This document shows positions 21,785 to 33,949 of a DNA stretch of 64,000 nt, one piece after another (within the stretch, counting starts at the first letter, position 1; every line of letters begins with the position of its first letter). Origin of the DNA: Stomorhina lunata (Eukaryota > Arthropoda > Insecta > Diptera > Rhiniidae); NCBI GenBank assembly GCA_933228675.1, contig OW121740.1:133383440-133447439 (forward strand), given 5' to 3'. The notes beneath the pieces were generated by a model. It was not told the origin of the DNA and did not search any database. It worked only from the letters and a program-made list of their open reading frames with translations. The position numbers were made by a program, and so were the translations under genes.

Positions 21785-22640
21785 GGTTAAAATAGCTAAT
21801 TTTCAGAAAATCTCTTATAAATAGTCAATTTTTAGAAAATTTCCTATAAATACTAAATTTTCAGAAAATTTCCTATATATAGCAAATTTTCAGAAAATTT
21901 CCTATAAATAGTAAATTTTCAGAAAATTTCCTATAAATAGTAAATTTCCGGAAATTTTCCTATAAATAGTAAATTTTTAAAAAATTTCATATGAATATTA
22001 AATTTTCAGAAAATATACTATAAAAAGTCAATTTTCAGAAAATTTCCTATAAAAAGTTAATTTTCAGAAAATTTCCTATAAAAAGTCAATCTTCAGAAAA
22101 TTTTCTATAAAAAATCAATTATCACAAAATTTCCTATAAAAAGTCAATTTTCAGAAAATTTCCTATAAAAAGTCAATCTCCAGAAAATTTCCTATAAAAA
22201 GTAAATTTTCAAAAAATATCCTATAAAAAGTCAGTTTTCAGAAAATTTCCTATAATAAAAAGTCAATTTTCAGAAAATTTCCTATAAAAAGTCAATTTTC
22301 AGAAAATTTCCTATAAAAAGTCAATTTTCAGAAAATTTCATATAAAAAGTCAATTTTCAGAAAATTTCATATAAAAAGTCAATTTTCAGAAAACTTCCAA
22401 TAAACAGTCAATTTTCAAAAAATTTCCTATAAAAAGTCAATTTTTAGAAATTTTCCTATAAATAGTCAATTTTCATAAGATTTCCTATAAAAAGTCAATT
22501 TTCAGAAAATTTCCTATAAATAGTCAATTTTCATAATATTTCCTATAAAAAGTCAATTTTCAGAAAATTTTCTATAAATATTCAATTTTCGGAAAATTTC
22601 CTCAATTCAATTTTCACAAAAATTTGTATAAAATATCAAT
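21785..22640. repeat. 29-bp tandem array, first block in intron 5
   Basis: About 29 copies of TTTTCAGAAAATTTCCTATA followed by AAAAGTCAA (29 bp; early copies have AATAGTAAA). It shares TTTCCTATAAAAA with the 31-bp block that follows at 22670 but is shorter and changes abruptly, so two variants of one repeat meet here. Confidence 0.92.
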
Positions 22641-22669
22641 TTCCCATAAAAATAGCAAATTCTTAAAAA

Positions 22670-24385
22670 AATTAACTTTTGAAAAATCAAAAAATTTTGA
22701 AAAATTTTCTTTAAAAATAAGAAATTTTTGAAAAGTTTCTTATAAAAATAAGATATTTATGAAAATTTCCTATAAAAATATAAAATTTTTGAAAAATTTA
22801 TTATTAAAATAAGAAATTTTTGAAAAATGTCCTATAAAAATAGGACATTTTTGAAAAATTTCCTATAAAAATAAGAAATTTTTGGAAATTTCCTCTGAAA
22901 ATAAGAAGTTTTTGAAAAATTTCCTATAAAAATATAAAATTTTTAAAAATTACCTATAAAAATAAAAATAAAGAAAAATTTCCTATAAAAATAAGAAATT
23001 TTTGAAAAATTTCCTATAAATATAAAAAAAATTTCCTATAAATATAAGAAATTTTTGAAAAATTTCTTGCAAACATAAGAAATTTTAAAAAAATTTCTTA
23101 TTAAATAAATAATTTTGAAAAGGTTCATATAAAAATAACAAATTTTGCAAAAATTTTAATAAAAATAAGAATTTTTGAAAATGTTCCTATAAAAATAAGA
23201 AATTTTTTAAAAATTTCCTATAAAAATAGTAAATTTTTGAAAAAGTTCCTATAAAAATAGTAAATTTTTAAAAAATTTCATATAAAAATAGTAAATTTTT
23301 GAAAAATTTCTTATAAAAATAAGTTATTTTTGAAAAATTTCCTATAAAAATATAAAATTTTTGAAAAAATTATTATTAAAATAAGACATTTTTGACAAAT
23401 TTCCTATAAAATTAATAAATTTTTGAAAAACTTTCTATAAAAATAAGAAATTTGTGAAAATTTTCTTATAAAATTAAGAAATTAAAAAAAAAAATTTCTA
23501 TAAAAATAACAAATTTTTGAAAAATTTCTTTTAAAAAATATTGTTTTTAAAATTTAATATAAAAATAAGAAATGTTTGAAAAATTTCCTAAAATAATAAG
23601 AATTTTTTGAAAATTTTCCTATAAATATTAGACATTTTGGAAAAATTTCCTATAAATATAGGATATTCTTGAGAAATTTTCTATCAGTACAAGAAATTTT
23701 GGAAAAAATAAGAAATTTTTGAAAAAATTTGCAATAAAAATAGAAATTTTTAAAAAATTTTCCTATGAAAATAAAAATTTTTTTACAAATTTCCTGAGTA
23801 AATAAGAAATTTTGAAAAATTTCTTATAAATATAAGAATTTTTTAAATATTTCCTATAAAACGAAATTTTTTACCAAAAAAAGAAAAATAAAAAATTTCC
23901 TATAAAATTAAGAATTTTTTCGAAATTTTTCTATAAAAAAAAAGAAAATTTTTTAAAAAATTCTTATAAAAATAAGGTATTTTTGAAAAATTTCCTTAAA
24001 AAAAATGTGAAGAAATTCCTATAAAAATAAGAAATTTTTGAAAAATTTCCTATAAAAATAAGAAATTTTTAAAAATTTGCTTTAAAAATTAAAATTTTTT
24101 CTTAATTCCATTTAAAAATACAATTTTTTTTTTTAAATTTCCTACAAAAATAAGAAATTTTTGAAAATTTTCTTATAAAAATAAGAAACTTTTAAAAAAT
24201 TTCCTATAAAAATAAATTTTTGAAAAATTTCCTATAAAAATAAGAAATTTTTGAAAAATTTCTTATAAAAATATGAAATGTTTGGAAAAATTCCTAAAAA
24301 AAATAAGAAAATTTTGAAAAATTTCGTACAATAGTAAATTTAAAAAAAAAATCTAAAAATTGCAAATTTTTAAAAAAAATTGCTT
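22670..24385. repeat. 31-bp tandem array, second block in intron 5
   Basis: About 55 copies of the AAGAAATTTTTGAAAAATTT plus CCTATAAAAAT unit, the same repeat as the intron-4 array at 18888-20615, more diverged towards the 3' side. No coding potential. Confidence 0.92.
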
Positions 24386-24677
24386 TTATTTCTAAATCGG
24401 TCTAATATATATTTATCTAAGTGTAGTGAACCATAAGAAATAACTTCTAGCTATTTTACAGCATTTTTATACATTTAGATTTTCTCTAAAGCTAAAAGCA
24501 TCAGCCATTATCAAACACTAGTAGATACTTACGCAATAGGAAATGAACAAGAAAAAAAAAGATGTTTAACTTTATACTTATTAGTTTACTAATTTTTATA
24601 TCCTTTTTCACTTTATCTTCCCCAACTTGCATTTCGTGACTGTGTCTCTTCTAAATGAATGGCGACAACAAACAATT

Positions 24678-24726
24678 CTAACATCATCTAAAACAACAAC
24701 AAAACATAACGACAACAAACTAATAG
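24678..24726 (+). promoter_or_regulatory. Unusual 3' splice site of exon 6 (branch site, AG-free zone, acceptor)
   Basis: The acceptor CTAATAG at 24720-24726 is required by the reading frame, but the preceding 45 bases are A/C-rich (AAAACAACAACAAAACATAACG) rather than pyrimidines. A good branch motif TTCTAAC lies at 24676-24682, and no AG occurs from there to the acceptor. A pyrimidine-rich stretch lies further up (24600-24655). The site probably works through a branch point and AG scanning instead of a normal tract. Confidence 0.55.
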
Positions 24727-24870
24727 TGCCGGAAGCAGCACCGCAACATGTCAACTGTACGGCATTATCGTCACAAAGTCTAAAAATCTCATGGCTGGAG
24801 CCACCGCTGCAATTTCATGGTGGAATAATTCAGGGCTATAAAATTTTATATCGACCGATTGTGAATCAAA
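24727..24870 (+). CDS. Dscam4: Dscam4-like exon 6: first half of FN3
   Basis: With the G left from exon 5 it reads VPEAAPQHVNCTALSSQSLK, ISWLEPPLQFHGGIIQGYK, ILYRPIVNQ. VPEAAPQ is the FN2/FN3 border, ISW the core Trp, and GGIIQGYKILYRP the C-C' strands of FN type III. NCT is a possible N-glycosylation site. Phase 1 at both ends; the donor GTAAGT is at 24871 and leaves A of an isoleucine codon. An apparently longer frame upstream (from 24627) is open by chance, since the frame must join GTG CCG across the intron. Confidence 0.92.
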
Positions 24871-25059
24871 GTAAGTTAAAAGTTTTCTTCTTTTACTTAA
24901 AAATAAAACAAAAATCAAATATGAAATCGATCGATTAGATTTGTAAATGGAATTTTTAAAGACTGGAATCGTTTTAAGTTAATAGAAAGGCATGGATACG
25001 TGTACTATAAATATATCACATTTACGTTTTCATGAGGTTTTTACTTGACTAAAAATTTT

Positions 25060-27745
25060 GGGTCGAATAGTTTACGATATTTAAATTTTATATACAAAAT
25101 TATACGATATTACTTTTTTTTAAAGAAAATTTAACAATAATAAAATTTTGTATAGAAAACATTACGCTATTTAAATTTTATATAGCAAATTTTACGATAT
25201 TATAATTTTTAATCGAAAATTTTACGATATTAAATTCACGATACTAAAATTTTATAAAGAAGTTTTATAGTTTTTAAATTTTCTCTAACAAAATTTAAAT
25301 TTTGTATAAAAAATTTTACGATATTAAAATTTTGTGTAGAAAATTTTAAAATATTAAAATTTTCTATATAAAATTTTACGACATTAAAACTTTCTAAAAA
25401 AAATTCTACGATATTAAAATATTCCATAAAAAATATTACGATATTAAAATATTGTAAAGAATAAGATATTAAAATTTTATATAGAACATTTTCAATAGAA
25501 TATTTTACTGTATAATAATTTTCTATGAAAAATTTTACGATATTAAAATTTTCTATAGAAAATTGTTCGATATTCAAATTTTCTGTAGAAAATTTTACGA
25601 TATTAAAATTTCATATAGAAAACTTAACAATTTTAAAATTGACTATAAAAAATTTTAGGACATTCAAATTTTCTAGAAAAAATTTTACGACAATTAAATT
25701 TTCTAAAGAAAATTTTTTGATATGAAAATTTTTCAATATTAAAATCTTATATATAAAAAATGTTACGATATTCAAATTTCATATGGAAAATTTTACGATA
25801 TTTAAATTTTATATATTTAAACTTTGTATAGAAAATTTTATAATATTAAAATTTAATGTCGAAAATTTTGCGATAATAAAATTTTCTAAAGAATATTTTA
25901 CGATAATAAAATTTTCTATAGAAAAATTTTGTTATATGAAAATTTTTCAATATTAAAATTTTATATAAAAAATGTTATAATATTAAAATTTTATATAGAA
26001 AATTTTACGATATTAAAATTTTCTATAGAAACTTTTACTATATTAAAATTTTCTATAGAAAATTTTAAGATATTAAAATTTTCTATAGAAAATTTTACGA
26101 TATTAATATTTCATACAGATAATTTTACGATATTAAAATTTTTTATAGAAAATTTTGTGATATTAAAATTTTATATCGAATATTTTACGATAATAAATTT
26201 TTCAATATTAAAATTTGATATAAAAATGTTATAATATTAAAATTTTTTATAAAACATTTTAATATAGTAAAATCTTCTATAGAAAATTTTACGATATTAA
26301 TATTTCATACAGATAATTTTACGATATTAAAATGTTTTATAAAAAATTTTACGATATTAAAATTTTCTATAGAAAATTATACGATATTAAAATTTTCTAT
26401 AGAAAATTATACGATATTGAAATTTTCTTAAGAAAATTATACGATATTGAAATTTTCTTAAGAAAATTTTACGATATTTAAAGTTTATAAAGGAAATTTC
26501 ATATAGAAAATTTTACGATATTAAAATTTTATATAGAAGAATTTACGGTACTAATATTTTATATAGAAAATTTTACGATATTAAGATTTTCTGTAGAAAA
26601 TTTTACGATATTGAAATTTTCTTAGGAAAATTTTGCGATATCTAAATTTTCTACAGAAAATTTTACGATATTAAAATTTTGTATAAAAAAGTTTATGAAA
26701 TTAAAATTTTGTATAAAAAAAAATTACGATATTAAAATTTTGTATAAAAAAAATTACGATATTAAAAATTTGTATAGAAAATTTTACGATATTAAAATTT
26801 TGTAAAGAAATTTTTCGATATTGAAATTTTCTCTATAAAATTTTAAGATATTAAAATTGTGTAAAAAAAAATTTACGATATTAAAATTTTATATAGAAAA
26901 TTTTACGATATTAAAATTTTATATAGAAAATTTTACGATATTAAATTTTACGACATTTAAAATTTTATATAGAAGATTTTACGATATTAAAATTTTCTAT
27001 AGAAAATTTCACGATATTAAAATTTTCTCTAGAAAATTTTACGATATTAAAATTTTCTATAGAAAATTTTACAATATTAAAATTTTCTGTAGAAAATTTT
27101 ACGACATTAACGTTTTATATGGAAAATTTTACGATATTAAAGTTTTATATAAAAAATTTTACGACATTAAAATTTTATATAGAAAATTTTACGATATTAA
27201 AATTTTATATAGAAAAATTCTTTAGAAAATTTTAAGATATTAATTTCACGATATTAAAATTTTCTATAGAAAATTTTACGATATTAAAATTTTCTATGGA
27301 AAAGTTTACGATATAAAGGAAAAATTTCTATAATCAAAAATTCTACAGAAAATTTATGATATGAGAATTTTTTTATCGAAAGTTTTTTCTACAAATAAAA
27401 TTTCTATAAGAAATTTCTATAGAAAATTTTACGACATTTTTACGATATCAAAAGTTTTTTATAAAACAAAATTTGATAAGAAAATTTTACGATATTAGAA
27501 ATTTTTCTTTAAAAGTTTTACTGTATTAGTTACTTTCTATTGAAAATTCTACTGTATTAGATAGGCCCTTTAAAAAAAATTCTACGATCTGACAAATTGT
27601 CCACAAAAAAATTTACGATGTGAAAAATTTTCCATAAAAAACTTATTTGAAAGAAAACTTTTAAGAAACTTTTTACGGTAAGAGAAATTTTCTGTGGATA
27701 ATTTTGCGATGATAAAAATTTTCTGTAGGAAATATTACGATATTT
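25060..27745. repeat. 30-bp tandem array in intron 6
   Basis: About 85 diverged copies of ATTAAAATTTTCTATAGAAA followed by ATTTTACGAT. The inner ATTTTCTATAGAAAAT is a perfect palindrome in many copies. Frames such as the 122-codon stretch at 26857-27225 (Lys-Ile-Phe-Tyr-Arg repeats) are artefacts; a 30-bp unit keeps one frame open for long runs. Copies decay after about 27300. Confidence 0.95.
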
Positions 27746-29273
27746 GAAATTTTCTATAGAAGCTTTTAATTTTATAGAAAAATTTAAGCAAAGACTTTAT
27801 AAAACACTAACATACATTAATTTGCGGCATGGTAGTTTTGAAAAGTCCCATAATGTATGTTTGTTTGTTTTTACTTTTGACAGAAAAAAATGTGCGGAGT
27901 GCAATATCTTTATATTATATTGTCTTTGATTTAAGTTTTTAGAAATTTTCTATAATATAAACTTTATGTTATTTATAAATTTTAGAAAAAACTAAAAAAT
28001 GCTTATTTTTTATAAAAAATTCAGGATATAGAGTATATTTAGGGATATTTTTTTTACTTTATTTTAATTCATTTCAAAAATTTCAATTATTTTTATAACT
28101 TTTTATAAATGCATTGATTGTATTTTCGGTTTGGTTTCAATTAAATATTAGTTCTTTTAAAATTGAACATATCCACATGTTAAAAATATGATTTAAAACA
28201 AAAAACCTAACAATTATTGTATATATTTAATTTTAATACCAAAAATAAATTACAAATTGGAATTTCATTTATTCGAATTGAAAATTTTGTTTTCTGTTTT
28301 AGATATTTCGGTTGGTATTTGTTTATATTTGTGTGTGTGTTTGTTTCAGTGGTCCCTTTTTGGTCCTTTTGAATGTTTTAGTTTTCAAATACTAAAACTC
28401 TTGGTTTCAAATTTCACATAACTTTTCAATTAGTTTTTACGAGAGTACATAACATTTATTTATTTGTTTGTATTTGTACAAGGATCTATATCTCTGTTTG
28501 TTTGTGTATGTGTGTATGTTTTAGTTGAGGTCTATGTAGATTTTTGGATTTGTGGTTATAATTGTGGTCAAGTGTTTGTTGTTATTTTTCCTATCCTTTT
28601 TTTTTTTTGTTTTGGTATTATTTACATTACTCCTGTGTAATATTTTGTTAGGAATTTGATATTGAAAACAAATCAAATGAAAGGTTAGAAGAAAACTTTT
28701 CGTTAAACTGCTATTGTGTGGATAAAATTTCAAGAGCAATGAACTTTTATTGTAAAGGTAATATTCAGTGCCTGGTTCTATTCGTAGTAGTGTTGGTGTT
28801 GATTTAGAGGAAAAAGTTTGAAGTGTAAATGTCTATACATTTTACACGGTAGGTGAGAGGTGATTTTGTATAAAAAGAGATTTTGGTAAGAGGATAACGA
28901 AATAATTTCAGATTTTTTTGTTAATAATCATGAAAATATTTATAAAGCTTAAAGCTTAAGAAATCTAAAAGCTTGAGTTGTAATCTTAATTATTTAAGAT
29001 AGATTTTAGAAAGTCTTTTAAATTATAATTAAAGCTTTTAAAACAGAAAAAAGCTCTTTTTTAAGTACTAAAAATAAAATCTTATTATTTGTCATATAAA
29101 TTTTATTTAATGAATTTTTAGCTTCTAAAAGCTTTAAACAACAATAAATCTCTATAGCAGCATAAAAAAAATTAAAATTGCATTTTGTTACTTACCCTTT
29201 AATACACTTGGATCTAATATTTTTCTTATTCTCCATATTTTGCTTTTTTTTTCTTCCTCTAAACACTTTTCAG
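27746..29273 (+). other. 3' part of intron 6
   Basis: AT-rich, mostly single-copy-looking DNA with TTTG/GTGT runs (28320-28620). No gene seen. It ends with a strong pyrimidine tract (CTTTTTTTTTCTTCCTCTAA) and CACTTTTCAG at 29273. Confidence 0.6.
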
Positions 29274-29582
29274 TTGATTTTCCTGCTAAATTGGAAATAA
29301 AACGTACGTCAAATTTGGAAACATATTTACACACTCTGCACAAGGCAACCAATTACTCAATACGAGTGCTGGCGTATACGGCCACGGGCGATGGTATCGC
29401 CAGTCAACCGTTATATTGTCAAACTGAGGATGATGTACCCGATGCACCAGCCTCCATAAAAGCAGCTGCTCTAACAGCAGATTCTATTTTGATTTCGTGG
29501 CTGCCACCAAGAAATCGTAATGGTATTATCACACACTACACGGTCTATTCGAGGGAAGCTGGACGTAAGGGACAAGCCAAAT
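29274..29582 (+). CDS. Dscam4: Dscam4-like exon 7: end of FN3 and start of FN4
   Basis: It reads (I)DFPAKLEIKRTSNLETY, LHTLHKATNYSIRVLAYTA, TGDGIASQPLYCQTEDD, VPDAPASIKAAALTADSILI, SWLPPRNRNGIITHYTVY, SREAGRKGQAK. LHKATNYSIRVLAYT is the FN3 F-strand block (NYS is also a glycosylation sequon), TEDDVPDAPASIK the FN3/FN4 border, and ISWLPPRNRNGIITHYTVY the first half of FN4. Acceptor ACTTTTCAG at 29273, donor GTAAGT at 29583, phase 1 both sides. The start was fixed by splice consensus and by joining NQ-I-D with exon 6; an ATG-started frame at 29240 is not the real start. Confidence 0.95.
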
Positions 29583-29809
29583 GTAAGTATGATTTCAATT
29601 TTAGAAACACTATCCTTGGTTTTAGAGGGGGAATTTTTTTCATTTCAATACTAATTCTTTTTGTGAAAGCTTAGACAGTAGAAATAAATTCCAATAAGTT
29701 GAAATGAAGTTTGTGGGAAAAAGCAGACTGAAAAAAAATTGTTCTTAATATATAGGCACAGTGGGGCTGACTGCAACTGACTAGAGACTTTCTAAGGCAA
29801 ATTTAAAAA

Positions 29810-32800
29810 TATTACAAATTTAAATAGAAAATTTTGCGATATTAAATATTTCTATAAAAAAATTTACGATATTGCAAATTTTCTACAGAAAATTTTTTGA
29901 CATTGCAAGTTCTATAAAAATTTAAGATATTACAAATTTTCTATAGAAAATTTTACGATATAATAACTTTTCTATAAAAAGTTTTAAGATATTACAAATT
30001 TGCTTTAGAAAATTTTAAGATATTACAAATTTTCTATAGAAAATTTTACCATATTAAAAATTTTCTATAGAAAATTTTACGATATTCAAAATTTTCTATA
30101 GAAAATTTTACGATATTAAAATTTTCTATTTTACCATATAAAACATTTTACTAAAAGTTTTCTGTAGATAATTTTGCGATATTAAAAATTTTCTATTGAA
30201 AGTATTATGTTATTACAAATTTTCTATAGAAAATTTTACGATATTACAAATTTTTTATAGAAAATTGTACTATATTAAAGATTTTCTATAGAAAATTTTA
30301 CGATATAACAAATTTTTTATAGAAAATTTTACAATATAATAAATTTTCAATAGAAAATTTTACGATATTAAAAATTTTCTATAGAAAATTTTACGATATT
30401 CAAATTTTACGATATTAAAAATTTTCTATAGAAAATTTTATGATATTATACATTTTTAATAGAAATATTATAATTTTTTTATAGAAAATTTTACGATATT
30501 AAACATTTTCTATCAATCATTTTACGATAATAAAAAATTTACGATTTTACGAATTTTCTATAATTTAATTTTACGATATTACAAATTTTCTATAGAAAAT
30601 TTTACGATATTCCAAATTTCCTATAGAAAATTTTACGATAAAAGAAATTTTTTTAGAAATAGTTTTACGATATTAAACATTTTCTATAGAAATTGTTATG
30701 ATATTACAAATTTTCTATTAAAATTTTACGATATTATACAATTTCTAAAATTACAATTTTATAAATTTTCTATAGAAAATTTTACGATATTACAAATTTT
30801 CGAAAAAAAATTTTACGATATTATAAATTTCTCATAGAAAATTTTACGATATTATATATTTTCTTCGAAAAATTTTACGATATTACAAAATTTCTAAAAA
30901 AATTGTTCGATATTAGAAATTTTTATATCAAATTTTACGATATTACAAATATTCTATAGAAAATTTTACGATATTACAAATTTCCTGTAGAAATTTTAAC
31001 GTATTACACATTTTGTATAGAAAATTTTACGATATTAAAAATTTTGTATAGAAAATTTTAAGATAGTAAAAATTTTCTATAGAAAATTTTAAGATATTAA
31101 AAATTTTCTATAGAAAATTCTGCGATATTAAATATTTTCTATTGAAAATTTTACGATAATAATAATTTTCTGTAAAAAGTTTTACGATACTACAAATTTT
31201 CTATAAAAAATGCTACGATTTTACAAATTTCCTATAAAAAATTTTTCGATAATACATATAGAACATATGGAACATATAGAACAATATAGAACATTTTACG
31301 ATATTACAATTTTTTTATAAAAATTTTATGATATTACAAATTTTCTTTATAAATTTTTACCATATTACAAATTTCCTATAGAAGACTTTACGATATTACA
31401 AATTTCATATAGAAAATTTTTGGCTTTACAAATTTCTTATAAAAATTTAACGATATTAAGAAATTTTACATACTAAATTTTTTAAAGAAAACTTTACGAT
31501 ATTACAAATTTTCTATAGAAAATTTTACAACATTACAAATTTTCTATAGACAAATTTACGATATATCAAATTTTTTATAGAAAATTTTACGATATTACAA
31601 ATTTTCTATAGAAAATTTTACGATTTTACAAATTTTCTATAGAAAATTTTACGATATTGCAAATTTTTTATAGACAAATTTACGATATAACAAATTTTTT
31701 ATAGAAAATTTTACGATATTACAAATTTTCTATATAAAATTTTACGATATTACAAATTTTCTGTAGAAAATTTTACGGTATTAGAAATTTTCGATAAAAA
31801 ATTTAACGATATTACATATTTTTTATACAAAATTTTTCGATATTTCAAATTTGCTATAAAATATTATAAATTTTCTATATAAAATTACAATATTACAAAT
31901 TTCCTATAGAAAATTTTACGATATTAGAAAATTTTTTATAGAAATCTTTACGATATTACAAATTTTCTATAAAAAATTTTACTTTATTACAAATTTTCTA
32001 TAGAAAATTTTAAGATATTAAAAATTTTCTATGAAAAATTTTACGATGTAACGAGTCTTCTATAGAAAATTTAAAAATATTACTTATTTTCTATAAAAAA
32101 TTTTGCGATATTACAATTTTTTATAGAAAATTTGTAAAACTTTCTATAACAAATTTTACGATATTTCAAATTCTTAATTGAAAACTTTAAGATATTTCAA
32201 ATAATCGAAAAATTAGGTTTAATTACGCTTGAGTTCATTTAACTTTCAAATTATTAATTTTTGAAAATTTGAAAAGTAATTGTGGAGAAAAACTGAAAAA
32301 ATTATTTTTGAACGCCCTGTGGCGGGACAGAAATTGCAATCCACTGAGCCGCGTTCAAAAATAATTTTTTCAGTTTTTCTCCACAATTACTTTTCAAATT
32401 TTCAAAAATTAATAATTTGAAAGTTAAATGAACTCAAGCCTAATTAAACCTAATTTTTCAATTAATTCTAAAGTTCGAATAATTAACAAATAAATAAAAG
32501 CAAAAGGCACGTTGCATTTACATACATTCATGTAATTTACTTACATACATATGTTGTTAATATTGTTACTATTCTAAAAAAAATAGCATCAAACCAAAAA
32601 GTCTTGTTCTTCTCTACATGCCAACGGCAAGTGAAAAGATCGAGCAAAACAAGTAATAGGAGTATACACAATCAATTAAACGTAGGGATGATCGATCAAA
32701 CTCAATGAGTTAAATTGATGATTATCTCTGCAATTTGACAACTCGACTGTGGTCGAGGGCGCTAAGTGCTGATGACGCCCTGTGGCGGGACAGAAATTGC

Positions 32801-33195
32801 AATCCACTAGCCGCGTTCAAAAATAATTTTATCATTTTTTCTCCACAATTACTTTTCAAATTTTCAAAAATTAATAATTTGAAAATGAACTCAAGCCTAA
32901 TTAAACCTAATTTTTCAATTAATTCTAAAGTTCGAATAATTAATTCCCAAATAAATTTCAAATAATCTATAGAAAATTTTACGATATTTCAAATTTTCTG
33001 GAAAAAAATTCTACGTTATTACAAATTTTGAATGAAAAATTTTGCGTACTAAATTCAAAATTTCTATAGAAATTTTCTATTAATAATTTTTACAATTTTT
33101 AATTTTATATTGAAAATTTTACGATATTAAAAGCTTTCTATTTAAAATTGTTTGATAATAAAAGTTTTTATACAAAATTTTGAGATATTTGTAAT
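29810..33195. repeat. 31-bp tandem array in intron 7, first part, split by an insertion
   Basis: About 78 copies of ATTACAAATTTTCTATAGAA followed by AATTTTACGAT from 29810 to 32206, then a 749-bp insertion (32207-32955), then about 8 more copies to 33195. Same orientation and near-identical unit to the intron-6 array, with CAAATT in place of AAAATT and one added base. Confidence 0.95.
32207..32955. mobile_element. 749-bp insertion with a near-perfect 108-bp-arm hairpin and 12-bp flanking repeats
   Basis: TTTCAAATAATC flanks both ends (32195-32206 and 32956-32967), as expected of a target duplication or of homologous repeat units. Arms 32207-32314 and 32352-32459 are reverse complements with a single mismatch, around a 37-base GC-richer loop starting CCCTGTGGCGGGACAG. 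The loop plus right arm recur as a second, partial direct copy at 32775-32940 with small deletions. No coding capacity and no known family recognised. Confidence 0.8.
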
Positions 33196-33949
33196 CTCTG
33201 CAATTCTAGAAACTTCTACCCCATTGTGCCCGATAGTCCCCTTAATGTAATTTTTCTCTAACGCTTTAGCAATGAAAGAGTCATGAAAGGTGCAGTAATA
33301 AACTTCTTTACTTGAAGGTCTTATTTTTTCTCATTTAAAGTCATCATCATCTAACGCAGCATTTTTTTCCTTCTGTCTAACCTCTACTACATTTTTTCTA
33401 GCAACAGTAATAAAAGTTTTTTTTTTTTCAAAAAAAGTTTTTATAAGCTTTTCGCTCTATCCATTTTGTTCTTTCATTTTGATACTCTTAGTTTTATTAG
33501 CCCAACTTTTGGCTGTAGATTTCAAAATAAATAAAACTTTTGGCATTTAATTTCAATTTAATTCTGTTCAAGAGGAATAAAAAGAGGATTGGCAACAAAA
33601 CATTTTCCGAAAAGAAATGAACTTTTTGTGATTTTGTGAAAAATTTTATTCTTTTTTCTTTTGCCAGACAAATGATTTGTCAGCATAATTAACAGATAAT
33701 TTAGGTGAAAGCTTAATTGTATTTGAAATGGCAAGAAATTGCAATAAAACTTATTTGAAATGGAAATTTATTCGTTTGTAGTAAATCCAAACTTATTTAA
33801 TTATGTTAATTTGAAAGATTTACTAGAGATTAAGACAAATGAAAAGATTTGAGTGTAAATTTGTATTTAAAAATTCTTTGATAAGATAAAACTGTTTTTT
33901 ATTTGCTTGGATGAAATAAATTTGGAAATTTATGATCTTTAAGATTTTC
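33196..33949. other. Non-repeat island in intron 7
   Basis: Sequence between two blocks of the tandem array, AT-rich with pyrimidine and T runs near 33420. No gene or RNA recognised. Short CTAAC and CTACATTTTTTCTAG stretches near 33390 resemble a 3' splice site, but no open coding exon follows. Confidence 0.55.

Noticed and set aside
26857..27225. 122-codon Lys/Phe/Ile/Tyr/Arg frame (and similar frames in all arrays)
   Set aside because: Produced by the 29-32-bp AT-rich tandem repeats; no conserved domain, and the frame depends only on unit length.
32722..32965. Opposed 76-79-codon frames
   Set aside because: They arise from the inverted-repeat element and its partial second copy; frames on both strands of a foldback sequence mirror each other.
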